DNA of 64,000 nucleotides from positions 1,550,001 to 1,614,000 of the forward strand of contig CM034131.1 of the NCBI GenBank assembly GCA_019914995.1, given 5' to 3'. Source of the stretch: Acanthochlamys bracteata. Lineage: Eukaryota > Streptophyta > Magnoliopsida > Pandanales > Velloziaceae. Made by a program: the position numbers and the translations under genes. Below are positions 11,338-27,323 of the stretch, one piece after another. The notes beneath the pieces were generated by a model, which ran no database searches, had not been told where the DNA came from, and was given only the letters and a program-made list of their open reading frames with translations. Each line of letters opens with the position of its first letter. The first letter of the stretch is position 1.

Positions 11338-11706
11338 ATGTGTGTGAAACAAATGTTTCTGTTCTTCTTTTCAGCTCTTGTTCTTCTTCTCCATATCCAA
11401 CAAATTGTTCCCCTGCGAGTTTCCCTCGTAGGCAAGATGAAGAACAACAACAAAAATGGTTGTGGAAAGAATAGCTTGCACAAATGCTTGTGGAATCAAG
11501 AAGAAATCGAAATGGAGATGGATTCTGAAGTTAATAAGAGACAGCTATGGGAACAGAAGAAGTACATCAGCTACGAAGCTCTCAAAGGAGATTTAGTACC
11601 TTGTATGAAACCTGGCGTTGCTTACTACAACTGCAGAGCAATGCCCACGGCTAATCCTTACACTAGAGGCTGCAGTGCCATTTCAGAATGCAGGGGTTCT
11701 CCTTAA
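11338..11706 (+). CDS. RALFL31: RALF peptide precursor, probable RALFL31 orthologue
   Basis: Intronless 122-aa secreted RALF precursor. Residues 1-26 are a signal peptide with a strong hydrophobic core (FLFFFSALVLLLHI). The pro-region holds Cys42 and Cys50. The processing site is KRQL at 67-70, a conservative variant of the RRxL subtilase site. The mature part begins YISY (76-79) and has family cysteines at 89, 99, 112 and 118 with RGC at 110-112. The gene lies head-on to SAHH (stop to stop about 1.6 kb), as RALFL31 (At4g13950) lies next to SAHH1 (At4g13940) in Arabidopsis; the name rests on that order plus family membership. The first ATG gives MCVKQ directly before the hydrophobic core. The next in-frame Met (residue 6) would also leave a workable signal peptide. 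Confidence 0.9.
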   Translation: MCVKQMFLFFFSALVLLLHIQQIVPLRVSLVGKMKNNNKNGCGKNSLHKCLWNQEEIEMEMDSEVNKRQLWEQKKYISYEALKGDLVPCMKPGVAYYNCRAMPTANPYTRGCSAISECRGSP

Positions 11707-13328
11707 TAAGGTGTTTTTTTATGGTGATGGTTGAGCAAATTTTACTAGTTTAAGTTCTTCTGCTAATGTATCTGGAAGTTGAACCTAATTTAATGGAAAA
11801 AGAAAATTGAAGATTCAAAAAATGAAGAGTATTTTGGTCTGAATCTACCTGACTTTTGTTTTTTATTGATTGATTGATTCATTCATTCATTGATTTTGGG
11901 GTGAAAAGGAAAGTTAATAAACTATTCTCATGCTTTTTGAGTGCTGGAATAGCTGTTGATGTGGTTGTTTCTTGCTGATAATGATAGGTGTGTGCCATTT
12001 AAGTGAATCACTCGTATCGCATTGTCTAATGGCTTATTGGTGAGGACAGTGAATTTTTTGAACGATGAAAACACCTGTAGGCCAATTTTTCTCTTTTAAG
12101 TGAGAGTGTTGAACTGTAAACGGAACTTGCATAACCATACCACAACATAATTTGTAAAATCTCTTTTTGCTCCGTGTTTGAACCTGCTTACAAGGTACCC
12201 TTGTTTCATGAGGTTTAAAGTTTGTGCTCCCAATTTCCTTTAACTGAAAAGAGCCAGAGCCTTATCACGTTCATTTGAAGTTGAAATTTTGAACGAAAAT
12301 TGGTAAATGAGCAACGTAAATCGGTATGTAATCAGTAGTTGGTACACAAACAATTACTCCAAAGTCAAATGTGAAAATGGCATCCCACCAGAAATTTATT
12401 CCATGTCTACGTTGCCATGATCCCTCTTTAAATTTTGGTGGGTAATAATTACAATGGAATCCTGATTTTTTTTCAAATTTTAAAAATTTAACACTGAATC
12501 TTATGTAATGTCCCGCTCTATACCTCATTAAATCAATAAACTCATACGTAGTCAAATAAAAATAATCTATAATATCACTAAAAGCAATATACATATAATG
12601 CTGAGGCAATGGAAGATATTTTTGTTCGTTAATTAGAGGAAGGTAGACGTGAGATTATTGGGATCCCACCTTAGTTTTTATGGTGTTAATTCATTGTCAC
12701 TTTAAACTGTAGTGCTGCTACTGCATAGTGCCAGGATTGAAAATTCAAGCTTGCCAAATGATAATGAAGTGCCATCAACGAAAAGTTTAAAGCTAGTTCT
12801 AAACTTCCACATACTCAAAAGTTGCTCGTTAAGCTAGAGCTCAATTAGATGGAGAACTTAAGATTCAAAGAAATACTTGGTTCGGCATTAAATCAACTTC
12901 GACTTAAATGCATAAAAAGGCGTAGCATAAAGCTAATGAACATATCACTAATCCTATCGTAGCTTGTAGATTCCACAAAAACAAAAGCTATCCATAATGA
13001 AAGCATCATTGATAAACTAAGCAACGATCGTTAAATCCAAAAAACTTAATTACCAGCTTTGATAACTCCCAGAAGTAACTACTTATAATTCCTCTAAAAC
13101 ACAACTTACTAGCTTCAATACTAAATATGAAAATTACGGAAAAAATTTGAAGTCTTGAAATATCCTGATTGCATTTAAACATGATCAATGCATGACTAAA
13201 TGGGTTATAGCGGGGTTGCTTTGATAGGTAAGCTAGCATTACGCTAACAAAATGGAAGAGGTGCAAGGGTACAGTATCATTTCAATCACCAGCAATCTGC
13301 AGCAGTGTTCTGATTCCTTCTTGATACT
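11707..13328. other. convergent intergenic region, no gene seen
   Basis: Holds the 3' UTRs of the RALF gene (plus strand) and SAHH (minus strand). A short open frame at 12271-12609 on the minus strand has no recognisable domain or start context. A short ATTC/TTGA-rich run lies near 11865-11895. Confidence 0.5.
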
Positions 13329-16084
<2,756 letters not shown>

Positions 16085-16184
16085 TGTTGAAGAGGTGAAG
16101 CACTCTCTCTCTATGGATCTGAGAAGAATGAAAGCGAATGGTAATGACGAGAGAGACGAAGGAAGAATAGGGGGGAAGAAAGGG

Positions 16185-16192
16185 TATATATA
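16185..16192 (-). promoter_or_regulatory. TATA box of SAHH
   Basis: TATATATA on the minus strand in a GC-richer flank, about 100 bp upstream of the SAHH start codon, followed by a CT-rich leader typical of highly expressed plant genes. Confidence 0.65.
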
Positions 16193-16289
16193 GAGAAGAT
16201 GAGGAAAGGAATGGACGGCCCGGATTTGAGAGGGGTTGTTGAATGAAGTTCGCGAGCTTTTAGGATCTGGTGGTAGAATGCGAGTCATG

Positions 16290-18171
16290 TGACAGATATC
16301 TCTTTTTAACTCTGCCCGCCGGTGGCGGCGTGGGAGATATCATGATAGGACCTTTTATTTTGATAGATTTGCAAAGTGTTGCACAGAATCTATTGTTTCG
16401 TACTTCTTTTATTAATAATTTTTATTTCCAATTAATTTAAATTTATTTCTAAAACTAAATTTATCTAAAAATACACACACTTTTAAATTCACAACTAAAT
16501 GCTATCGATCTTTGTTTTAAATATTTTAAATAAATTTTCTCAAAGCTATCCGTCTTCTAAAATATTTTTTATTTCTAAAGGTTATCGGCCTTCTAAATAT
16601 TTTAAATAATACTTAAATAAATATTTATATTTTCTAAATTTTAAAATTTTTTTAATATTTATAACAATATATTAAAAAACAAAAAATAAAAATAAAAATT
16701 TATTTGTAAAAAGCTCAGTCAAATACGGCCTAATGAACTTCTATAATTTAATATCTATTGGAAGCTCGTTTGTATTAGTTTTATTACTTATTTCGTATTA
16801 AGTTTAGTATTACTTTATAAGTACATAGTTAAATGAAACGTACAAAAATACTGGACAGAGATGTGGAGACATAGGCATTTGCATTGTTTTTCAAAACAGT
16901 ATTTTAATTTTTATTTAATATATTTAAATAAATTTTTTATAATATTTTATAAAATTTTGAAATTAAAAAATTAATTTATTTTTAAAATTAAATAATATTT
17001 TATTTTAAAAATATAATTTCTATTCGCTACCATATGTCATGGGTCTAGAGTTTTATCTTACACCGTGTGACACTTAATCACACCCCTTTATAGTTAAGTC
17101 AGTTTTTCATCCAAATGAGCTATCAAAAATAGCTAAAAAAACTTGAATAAACTAGAAAGAAAATAAGGAACACTTTAAAAGAGAGTTTTTTTTTAAAAGA
17201 AAGCTTTATATTATTTGGTTTGATATAACTCTTGTTTGATTTTTTTGATGGTTCCAAATGAGAGCTCACCTTCCCTATTTATAGCTTCTTTATCTCTTTA
17301 ACGGACAGTGGAGATTATTTCGATCAGATAGTAGAGAATACATGATTTAGAAAGTTCTTACATAATATCTCTTATAAAAATTTTCACTTTTCTAAAATAT
17401 TCTCAAACCTACTTTATATATATGCCAATTACCTTTTATATAAAATATTCTATCATATTTTAGATTTGACTTATACACAAAGTATTTTATCTAAATAAAA
17501 ATATTTTATTAAAATAATTTTGATAGAAAAAATAATCAAAATAGTGATATCATGACACATATTACCGAATATTGTAGCAGATGGAGCGGGCCCAAGAAAT
17601 GTTTCATCACCGAACATTAGTCTTCGTACAGAGTCGATTTCACACGAATGAATGCAAGAAAAATTTGAAGATTCAAATAATTTTACAAAATGTCACCATC
17701 CTCACTTACTATTTCTATACCACGATATCTATCTACTCTTTTGGTTGGTAGGTGGAGTTGGTGAAACTAGTGAGATACAATTCGGTGTAATAAATTATAA
17801 ACAAAATCATTATAATAGTATATATTTAAATATTGAAAATAATTAATTATATTGTTTATATAGTTAGAGTGAACTAAAAATATTTTTAGTAAAAGTATAA
17901 TTGTAAAAGTTAAAAAACACACTAACTATATAAACAGATTCAAAAGTTTTTATTATTTAAAAAATCTTAAATTCTAAATCCTAAATTCCAAAAAATAAAA
18001 ATAATAATAATAATTTAGAGCGTGTTTTTTATGCAGTGATATTCAACTTTTCTTGTAACACTTAATTCTGAACACTCTTATTCTTTTATTCAATTTTATT
18101 ATGTATAACTTATTTTCAAACTTACTGTCAAAAAATTATATTTTAAAACTAAAATTATATTTTTGACTTTA

Positions 18172-18202
<31 letters not shown>

Positions 18203-21200
18203 ACTAAAATTTTTTCAATAATCACTTTTTACATAATTTATTTTAATTTACTTTCAATAATCCACTGAACTTGGGCGATCCAAACCAGTAGGTGTGTGAA
18301 AGTTTGACACATTGAACACTAATGATAATAGACCTAACCCTTCATGATTGCAACGTTGACCTAACCACGCAAATCGCGTACATAATTACATATTCTGTTA
18401 GGAAAACATGAAAACACTAATAATACTAATTTGATATTTTTTAAGCGTTTGAAAATATTTTTAAAATAACTTTTTAAAATAAAAAATATGTTAATCTTTT
18501 TTAAAAAATTAATTATATTTTTATTTTTAAATAATAATATTGTTCTATATTTTTAAAATTTTTAAATAAATAGTTTAAATATTTATTAAAATTTAAAATT
18601 TAAAAATTATTTTTGTAGTAAGTAATACCAAACACATTAGTTCTTGAGTACGCGTTTGGCGATGCTTTTTAAAAATATAATTTTTTAACTTTTAATTATA
18701 TATTTGTTAATACAATTTTATAATATTATGTTAAATTAAAACTTTTTAAAAAATTATATAATAAAATTTTGTACGTGTATTACTATTTATTAAATAAAAA
18801 ATAAACTTTATTTATCAAAATAAATAAAGATATTTTTATTTAAAATAAATATTTTTTTAAAAGTTCTTCAAAATACAAACTGAGTTTAGTCCCCGAAACG
18901 TGACTCGCAACAATCCTTGATAATTTTTTATCTACGTGTCTGGAATAGGAAAGGATCACTATGTCGACATAAATCTAAACTTAGCTAATTAGTACATATT
19001 TTTATTACATTAAATCTTATTGTCTTACCTTTTTTTTAAAAAAAAATTTGATATATTATGTGTTAATTATTAATTCAAAATTTAATATTATTATCACTAA
19101 ATTTAATTGATTAATTTTATTTTTAAATTTTATATTAGAAATTTTATTTATTATTTTGAATTCTATTTTTATTAAATTTTATTTTGATAAAATCTATATT
19201 TATAGAAGCATTGAAATAAGGTTGTGCTATGACTACTTTTTCTTTTTTGTAATTGTTTTTAGATGTTTGAAAGTGATTATTGAAAAGGAGTACTTTGAAA
19301 AAGAGAAATATTTTAAAAATTTTAAAAAATAAGTTTTATTTTTTTATTTCAAAAAAATTATAATAATAAATAATAATAAATTTTCACAACACAGAATGTT
19401 TTTGTACTTTTAAAATTTAAAAAAAAATTCTATAAAGTATTTAAAATTTTATTAAAAAATTGAAAAAAAAACTCCCCAAATATGCACTCAGTATCTTAGA
19501 AGCAATCTTATTACCTAACACTTAACAACGTGCATTGGTTTTGTTGTCAAATCTCAAATTTAAGTAGTGATAATTTTCGTCCACTAACAAAATTTTCATG
19601 AGAAGACGTGAACGCGACCATATTTGTGTTTGGTTGGTGCCGCTGCTCAGTTATTAAGTAAAGCAACTGCATGCCATGAGAATATTTAGAAGTGCTTATT
19701 AGAAAAATATTTAAAATTTTTTAAGAATGGGTTTTATTTTATGGCTAAAATATTTAAAATAAATAATAATAAAATATTATGATAATTTTTTTTTATTTTC
19801 TAAATTTTATGAAAATTATGTAAAATAATCTAACACAATTATGAAAAATGTGAAATTTAACAAAAAAGATAAGGAGGGTATAATTTTTTTCTTCCAATTG
19901 TGTCATGTTTATTTAGAAATTTTGAAAGAATATTTTCATTATATATTTTAAATTATTTTTTTATTCTTTTCAATAAAAAGTAAATTTAGATATATTTACT
20001 TATAGTAATTATATTTTATAGTTTATTGATGGCAAATTATTTTGATGCGTAAGTAAATATAGTGTTGATGGTTTGTTATCAAACGACTTTTCTCTTGATA
20101 TCAAAAGTTCATATTGGAATCAGTGTCGGTAGCTTCGGATCGAACCCTTCGGGTTGATTCAAAACTAGTCCAAATATGCAAATAGATAGTCTATACATAC
20201 AACACGTTTCAATCCGATTTGATTAGGACAAATTTCGAATCGACTTAGCAATCTATCGGTCCGGATCAATTCAGAATTGTTATATAAAAAAAATCATAAA
20301 TTCCTAAATCGGATGCGCAGATCTAGTTTGAATGCGTCATTCGAGACTTCTTCTTCTCCACTAGCGAGCTCGTCCTCGCATTCTCCTCCTTTTTCACCAT
20401 TCAAGCATTTGATAGACAATAGAGGCTTTTTTTCAAAAGAAATTCGCTTTGAATAGCTGTAGTTAAAGCATAGTCATTATGCACGCAAAAATATATGTGT
20501 ATACTTAAATGGCGCTAATTCAAACATCGAGCCATGATCAGACCAGATTACTCGGTTTGTGGTACTGCGATCTACCATTCCGAGAGATTTTTGATTAGCA
20601 AATGGGTCGTCTCTGCCAACTCAGATTAGAATGTGAGTTTTTGACTCGAAAAAAGTGTTCATTTTATTATAGTTATATTTTAAAAATAATATTAATAATA
20701 ATTATTATGAAATAAATTATGAAATAACTTATTACAAACAATAACAAATTTTTTGAAAATAATTTTTTTTTAAAATCCAAAATGTAAACAAAACCACCTT
20801 CAAGGTTTCAAGCCTTCAACCCCTCATATTCTCTCATTTTAACTTGTTAGTCCAAAAGTTCAAGTTTTAAAAAAAAGAAATTTAATCTTTCTTTTAGTAG
20901 AATTTAAAAAAAAAGTTTACTTTTGAATCTTTATGGGCCCAGTAGAGAAGCCCACGAACTTTGTTACATGTTCTTTTATTGATCGTAGGCCACCTAGTTC
21001 TGTAATTAAAAAGAATTAAGCCCATATCACCATTTAAATTGTTGAGGTAAAACAAACAGAAAGAGTCCCGCAAATCTGCAAGGCTACTCTACTCGGCAAG
21101 TAGAACCAAAGAAAAAAACAAAAACGAATTATGAATTCAGGGTTTAAGTTTAGATCAAAACTATTATTTTAATGCTACAGTTAAAAGACTAAAAACTGTT

Positions 21201-21956
21201 ATATATGCTGAACGCCTCTCTAACGGTTTTAAAATACTGTAGTCCTAAAATCACGGTTAAAGAAAAAAATCAAAATAACAATTCTTTAATACTATTTTGG
21301 GCTCTTTCTAAAAAAATTATGTTATTCTTGCTACTGTCTAAGAATTAATAGTCAAACGGTAAAGAATAATGTTAAAAATATTTGAAATCTTCCTAAAAGA
21401 TAAAGACCTTACTATTTTACAAATAATAGAATAACAAAAATAATATTTATTAAAACAAAGTTTCAATTAATCTCATTTAAAAAATTAAAAAAATTTAATT
21501 GTAGTAATATATATGTCATTTCAGAAATATAATTTCTAATTTTTCAATGTATTCAGACGTAACTTTAGTGGTGTATTATTTGTCATCTTAATCATTATTA
21601 TTCGTAGCATTAGTTCTTGACACATAGTAAGTGTGTGTTTGGAATTGCGTTTCTAAATATTTTTTTTAAAATTTTTATTTTATATTTTTTAATATATATT
21701 TTATAAATATTTAAAAATTTTATTTAAAAATTTAAAAAATATAAAAATTTATATAATGAAATTTTTTTATTATTTTTTTAAAAAAAATTATTTTTCAAAA
21801 TTATTTTTTATTTCAGAAAAATTCTATTTTATAAATATTCTCAAAATGCCCGCCAAATTTTTTTTCATTTTTTGAAAAACTTATACACAATATTAATGAG
21901 TGTTTTAAATATTTTTTGGAGTTTTTTTATCAAACACAACTTATAATTACTTATTT
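16290..21956. other. gene-free interval between SAHH and SHMT, MITE-rich
   Basis: The first part is the SAHH upstream region. Most of the rest is over 70% A+T with several MITE-like blocks (for example about 18650-18890 opening GCGTTTGGCGATGC, and 21628-21850 opening GTGTTTGGAATTGCG) and a TA microsatellite at 18179-18202. A less AT-rich patch at 20110-20640 and one at 21040-21180 are unexplained. No reading frame with a recognisable domain exists on either strand. Confidence 0.6.
18179..18202. repeat. (TA)n microsatellite
   Basis: About 12 TA units in AT-rich intergenic DNA. Confidence 0.9.
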
Positions 21957-22199
21957 AGGGCGTGTTTCAAATACCTATAATTTTATTTTTTTGTCAGATT
22001 TTAAGTTTCGAACAATTCATATATTTTAATTATACAAAAAATTTAGAACTCTATTTCTATATGTAGTTCTAACTTTTTTATTTGTACATTTCTCAATACA
22101 ATTATATTTTTTAATTTTTAATATATTTTTAAAAATTTTATTTTTTATTTTTTATTTTTTATTTTTATGAAATTTAGTTATGTACATTTGAAATAAGCG
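21957..22199. mobile_element. Tourist-like MITE
   Basis: Opens GGGCGTGTTTCAAATACC and closes with the inverted GTACATTTGAAATAAGCG. TTTA lies directly outside both ends, a target-site duplication consistent with PIF/Harbinger-type elements. Same terminal family as the copies at 3172, 61430 and 63724. It sits about 180 bp upstream of the SHMT TATA box, so it forms part of that promoter region. Confidence 0.7.
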
Positions 22200-22382
22200 T
22201 TTATGGATACCTATATCATCATCACCAAAAGTGAAAATTAAGGGGAAAAAAAAAGAAGAAAAAAGAACAAACCTTAAAGTCCACTCACCGCACCGCATCA
22301 ACCTCACCCACCAAACCCTGCTCTCACGTCTCACCTTCTGCTCCCGAAATCAAATCATGTTCTCTCCTTCTCTTCGCCTCTC

Positions 22383-22388
22383 TATAAA
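22383..22388 (+). promoter_or_regulatory. probable TATA box of SHMT
   Basis: TATAAA in the context CTCTATAAATCC, 137 bp before the conserved start codon, with a CT-rich stretch downstream suited to a leader. If used, transcription would start near 22413-22420, after the upstream in-frame ATG at 22357. Confidence 0.55.
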
Positions 22389-22524
22389 TCCTCCTTCCAT
22401 TTCTCACCTTCTTTCTCGTCGCACTCCCAGATCTGAACGTTCTCTTCTTCTCTCTTTCTCTACTTCAACAACCACCGCTCTCCATAGTTTTTTATCTTAT
22501 TCTCCTTCAATCACCACCGCCGCC

Positions 22525-25520
22525 ATGGATTCTGTTGGTTCATGGGGATTAACTCCACTCGAACAATCAGATCCAGAGATCTTCGAGCTCATCGAGCGGG
22601 AGAAACACCGTCAATGCAGTGGTATCGAACTAATCGCTTCAGAAAACTTCACTTCCTTCGCCGTAATGGAAGCTCTCGGAAGTGCTTTAACTAACAAGTA
22701 CTCCGAAGGAATGCCTGGTAATCGTTATTACGGTGGTAACGAGTATATCGATAAGATCGAGAACCTTTGCCGTGACAGAGCGTTACAAGCTTTTCATGTG
22801 GATCCGGCGAAGTGGGGCGTTAATGTTCAGCCGTATTCCGGTAGTCCGGCGAACTTTGCTGCGTATACGGCTTTGCTTAATCCTCATGATAGAATCATGG
22901 GATTGGATCTACCATCCGGTGGACACTTGACGCATGGGTACTACACTGCTGGTGGTAAGAAGATTTCTGCAACTTCGATTTACTTTGAATCCTTGCCTTA
23001 TAAGGTTAGCGCGGATTCGGGTTACCTTGATTACGATAAGCTTGAGGAGAAGGCATTGGATTTTCGCCCTAAGTTGATTATCTGCGGTGGAAGTGCTTAT
23101 CCGAGGGATTGGGAGTACAAGAGATTGCGTGAGATCGCTGACAAGTGCGGCGCAATGCTGCTCTGCGATATGGCTCACATCAGCGGGCTCGTTGCTGCTC
23201 AGGTATTGCAATTTCGACTAGTGGATCTGAATTATGTGTGGATCTAGATGTTTTGGTTATGAAAGGTGCATGCTTTTTCAAAATGTAATTTTTGGACCAT
23301 TGATCTGTTTATGTGATTCTGTTTTCTGTTCTTTATTTCATTTGTTATGAGAGATTGTATATTGTATTTAGATCAATTTGGTTCAGTTATTAAGGGTACT
23401 TGCATAGGTCTAATTCTGTTATAACTATATTTTTTATCTGAATGTTTAGTAGGTCTGCATGTTTGGTGAAGTATTTGTTTTGTTATAGATTATGTGATGA
23501 ATGTTCTTTCGTATGTCTAATGTAGGTGTAGATGTCTGTTACAAGTTTGTTGTAATGCTTGTTAGAGTTAACTGGCATCCTTGGTTGAGATATACTTTTG
23601 TCCATTTAGACTTTTGCGCTTTGGGTATAAATAAGTTCTAAGCTTTCTCTGCCAATCATGTGAATATGAAGTGATTGGTGTTGACTCGTTATGTTGTGCT
23701 TAATGTAATGGGTACCATGTGCTTATATTTGTATGTACCTTGGGCGTACTTAGATCTGTATGTGTTGCCCATTTCATTCCTAGTTTTAGATCATTGTGGA
23801 TTTCTTTGTTGGAAACGTCTTAAGGAGTGAAATGACCAATAAGAGCAACAAGGGAGTTGGTTTTCGTTGTTCATATGGTACACCAGGTTTGGTTTTGTGC
23901 CGCATTCTATGCGTTCGTTCGTGCTTATCTTTAGAAGGGACACTGAGATCTTAGTGTTCATTTTATAATTGTCTGGTTGTTTATGAAGTGTGAACATTTT
24001 CATAGCATCTGCTTTGCTTATCAATCCTTCTTCAATCACTATTGGGGTTTTAATTGCTTGGAGCTCTAGGTGACTAGTAATAGTTCTAGGAAATACTGAG
24101 TGGGTAAAAGAATGATGTTTAGATTCCTTAGGTTTCACTAATGGTTTTCAGATTTCATCTTTGTCTTTTCCTGTTCGGTTTTTGGTCTTCTTGTTGCATT
24201 TATCATCTTTGCAATTGTATTGCAGGAAGCTAATAATCCTTTTGAATACTGTGATGTGGTGACGACCACCACTCACAAGAGTCTTCGAGGTCCAAGAGCT
24301 GGAATGATCTTCTATAGGAAGGGCCCAAAGCCTCCTAAGAAAGGCCAGCCTGAGGGTGCTGTGTACGACTATGAAGACAGAATCAACTTTGCAGTGTTCC
24401 CTTCTCTCCAGGGTGGACCCCACAATCACCAGATTGCTGCTTTGGCTGTTGCTCTTAAGCAGGTCATGTCCCCTGGCTTTAAGGCCTATGCTAAGCAGGT
24501 CAAGGCCAACGCTGCTGCCCTCGGAAACTATCTGATGAAGAAGGGCTACAAAATTGTAACTAATGGTACTGAGAACCACCTTGTTCTCTGGGATCTTCGC
24601 CCTCTTGGTTTGACTGGTAAGCATAGGAAGTACATCGCTGCGGAAATGCTTGTTTGTGCTTCATGATCAAGAGGTTGCTACTTAATGCTTCTCGCTGAAG
24701 AATGATAATTATGTCCCTTTTTATACCTGCAGGAAACAAAGTTGAGAAGCTCTGTGATCTTTGCAACATTACGCTCAACAAGAATGCTGTTTTTGGTGAC
24801 AGCAGTGCGCTGTCCCCTGGTGGTGTTCGTATCGGTAAGTATCATTTTATGGACTATAAATAACTTGAAAATGATATAGCATCACTTTTCTCATTTGTGT
24901 TATGTTGAACTTGCTTTGACAGCCACCCATGTTTATGGAACTGTCAGCTAACTATGTGGAGTGATCATCTTTGTGTATAATCAGATTAGATAGAGTCACA
25001 TAGAATAGTGTATTTTGATTTGTTAATACGCAGACATTAAGTTACAATGGAGAACACTGGAAAATTTAATCATCATTTGTTGAATTGGGGGGGCTAGTTA
25101 CTTTGAAGTTGTGTACTAGTGCCTTTATCCAGTTGTATTCCAGCTGTTTTAAACATATCTGAGTTCTCTTCATGTTTTAGCATATGGCTAATGAAATATC
25201 TGTTTGCTTTTTGTTTGAGCTTACTTTAGTTATCTCATTCATTAAAGCTCTTTTTTCTGTTATATAATGTTGCAGGTGCTCCTGCAATGACTTCTAGGGG
25301 TCTTGTTGAGAAGGACTTTGAGCAGATTGCTGAGTTTCTTCACCAGGCTGTGACCATTACTCTGAACATTCAGAAGGAACATGGGAAGCTCTTGAAAGAC
25401 TTTAACAAGGGCTTGGAGAACAACAAAGACATCGAGAACCTCAAAGCAGAGGTTGAGAAGTTTTCCACCTCATTCCCCATGCCTGGCTTTGATATGTCTA
25501 CTTTGAAGTACAAGAACTGA
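22525..25520 (+). CDS. SHM4: serine hydroxymethyltransferase, cytosolic type, complete
   Basis: PLP enzyme interconverting serine and glycine with transfer of a one-carbon unit to tetrahydrofolate. Coding exons are 22525-23202, 24226-24616, 24733-24834 and 25276-25520, all GT-AG, giving 471 aa, the length of Arabidopsis cytosolic SHM4. Motifs include [48 protein letters not shown], the PLP-lysine motif [12 protein letters not shown] (Lys244 by my numbering) and [11 protein letters not shown]. The start is chosen at 22525 because the context CCGCCATGG is strong and [14 protein letters not shown] matches cytosolic N-termini. The frame stays open upstream to an ATG at 22357, which would add 56 residues resembling an organelle transit peptide (see findings). 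No disruption is seen. SAHH lies divergently upstream. Confidence 0.96.
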
Positions 25521-26710
25521 GATTTGTTTACTCCAAGCTCTCCCTCTATGGCACACTTTCACCTGTGGGATTTACCCCACTTTGTTTTACCTATTGCGCT
25601 AGGGTTCTTCACAAGCTTTCTTACGCCTGCTTTATTTTAGTTTATTTTATTTTCATTTAGAATAACTTTCTTGTCAGGATGGTCATCTAGGATAATTGTA
25701 ACTACTATTTACTTACGTATATAAGTGAGAATTATTATGGCGAAGCCTTTTTATCGAGGAATAAACTCGGTAAACCTGCTTTTGCAGATGGTGTTATACT
25801 AGTTCTCATTTTCCAGATGTCCTTTTTGAGTATGGTTAAAGTTGGGGTGCCTAGATTTTGAGGAGTTGTGATAGCCAGAGTATAATGTAGGGGAAGGCTT
25901 GTTTTTATATGATGCGTTAGATTTAGATATCCATTGCTGTTGTTTACTGCAGTTACAGTGCAGTTGACTGCAAGCTAAGATTGTATTGGTCATCTGCAAA
26001 CAGCATTGTTTGGCTCGATAATGTCAATTTCTCTGTTTACTTTTGTGTTTTTCCTCATAATGAGACTGTATTGTAAGTCATTGTATTTCCTTGTTTAAGA
26101 TAAATCTTGGTCTCATTATTTGATTAAATCCTCCACAGTAACATGAAATGCAGAAAGCAAAGAGAAGACTATCATGTGGACACTTGACGTTGAATTTAGC
26201 CAGCCAGTTACTGGTTGATCTTTTAGATGCAAATTTCACAAGAAAAGAATACATTGTTGAATTGTTTCAATTTCGGTCCTCCGTTACGACAATGTTGATG
26301 AGTTCATTTTCTTAATATTGGGAAGTAATTTATGTTATTGGGAAGTAAGTTTTGTGAGCAAGGAAATGGATTTGGAAGTGTGGGTTTGATAGAAAATACA
26401 GAGAGTATGAACTTCACAGCACAGGTGAACCTTGCTGCATCCGCAAGTCCATTTTGTCTCTGATCGGCGTAGGCCTTTTCTTTTGAGAACCAAATTTTTG
26501 CAGGTAATGGTGCTGGACGAAGCCGAACCCAATCATATGAAACGGAAGGTCTTTTGAAATCGATTGTTTTGATTTGGCTATGACGGTTTTGGCATGCTAA
26601 AATGGAACGACCGGGGGATCCAATAGAACGAACCTCCACAGGAGTGTTTAGGTCCAACGCGAGGGTATAGTACCATGACCATAGGATTTTTCCAAAATAT
26701 TTTATTTTTT
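25521..26710. other. SHMT 3' UTR and intergenic DNA
   Basis: About 25521-25790 is likely 3' UTR, with AATAAA at about 25760. No gene is recognised beyond it. Minus-strand open frames around 26304-26657 show no domain. Confidence 0.5.
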
Positions 26711-27167
26711 CAGATATCCAAACAAGGCCTTAGTCAATTACCTTCCACTAGTTAGAAGTTTTAGGCCTTATTTGGGGGAGCTTTTCTTCCCAACTTTTTA
26801 TTTTATTTTTTCTAATAAAGTTTCTAAAATTTTTTATAAAATTTTAATAGTACAGAAAAATTTTACGTTGTAAAATTTTTTTATTAGTTATTTTTATTAT
26901 TTTTTAAAATAAAAAAAATAAAGTTTGTTTTTTAAAATTCTTAAAATATCTCTTCTTTTCGAAAAACTTTTTTTCAAAATCGTAGAAAATCTTTTCTTAG
27001 ATTTAGAAGACATAATTATATTATAAATGATTAAATAGTTATACGCTGCAATCTCTTTTTTAAAAAAGTTATAAAAATTTTTTTTAACTTTCTTTTCAAA
27101 ATATTTTTTTTTTCAGATATCCAAACAAGGCTCTAGTCAATTACCTTCCACTAGTTAGAAGTTTTAA
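26711..27167. repeat. 403-bp spaced direct repeat flanking a MITE-like block
   Basis: CAGATATCCAAACAAGG and the following TAGTCAATTACCTTCCACTA with GTTAGAAGTTTTA occur at 26711-26764 and again at 27114-27167 with only a few differences, exactly 403 bp apart. Between them lies an AT-rich block that starts GGCCTTATTTGGGGGAGC and ends CCAAACAAGGC, which are inverted-repeat ends of a MITE-like element. Either a unit was duplicated in tandem, or recombination between MITE copies duplicated the host flank. Confidence 0.85.
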
Positions 27168-27323
27168 GCTGTGAAAAGAGATTCCAACATACAGTAACAC
27201 ATACTTAAAACACAAATATAACAGAAAAAGAACATATGACCTTTTATTATAGTCTTATTCGAAACAAGAGATTATTAAAACAAGAGTTTACGCGTAGTAT
27301 TACAGTATCAATATAGTGACTAA

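Noticed and set aside
11167-11352. Minus-strand open frame overlapping the RALFL31 start
   Set aside because: No domain; overlaps promoter and signal-peptide codons of a solid gene.
22231-22356. Further upstream start of the SHMT frame at 22231
   Set aside because: Lys-rich sequence with no targeting character, overlapping the promoter and just after a MITE. Only the shorter extension from 22357 is worth testing.
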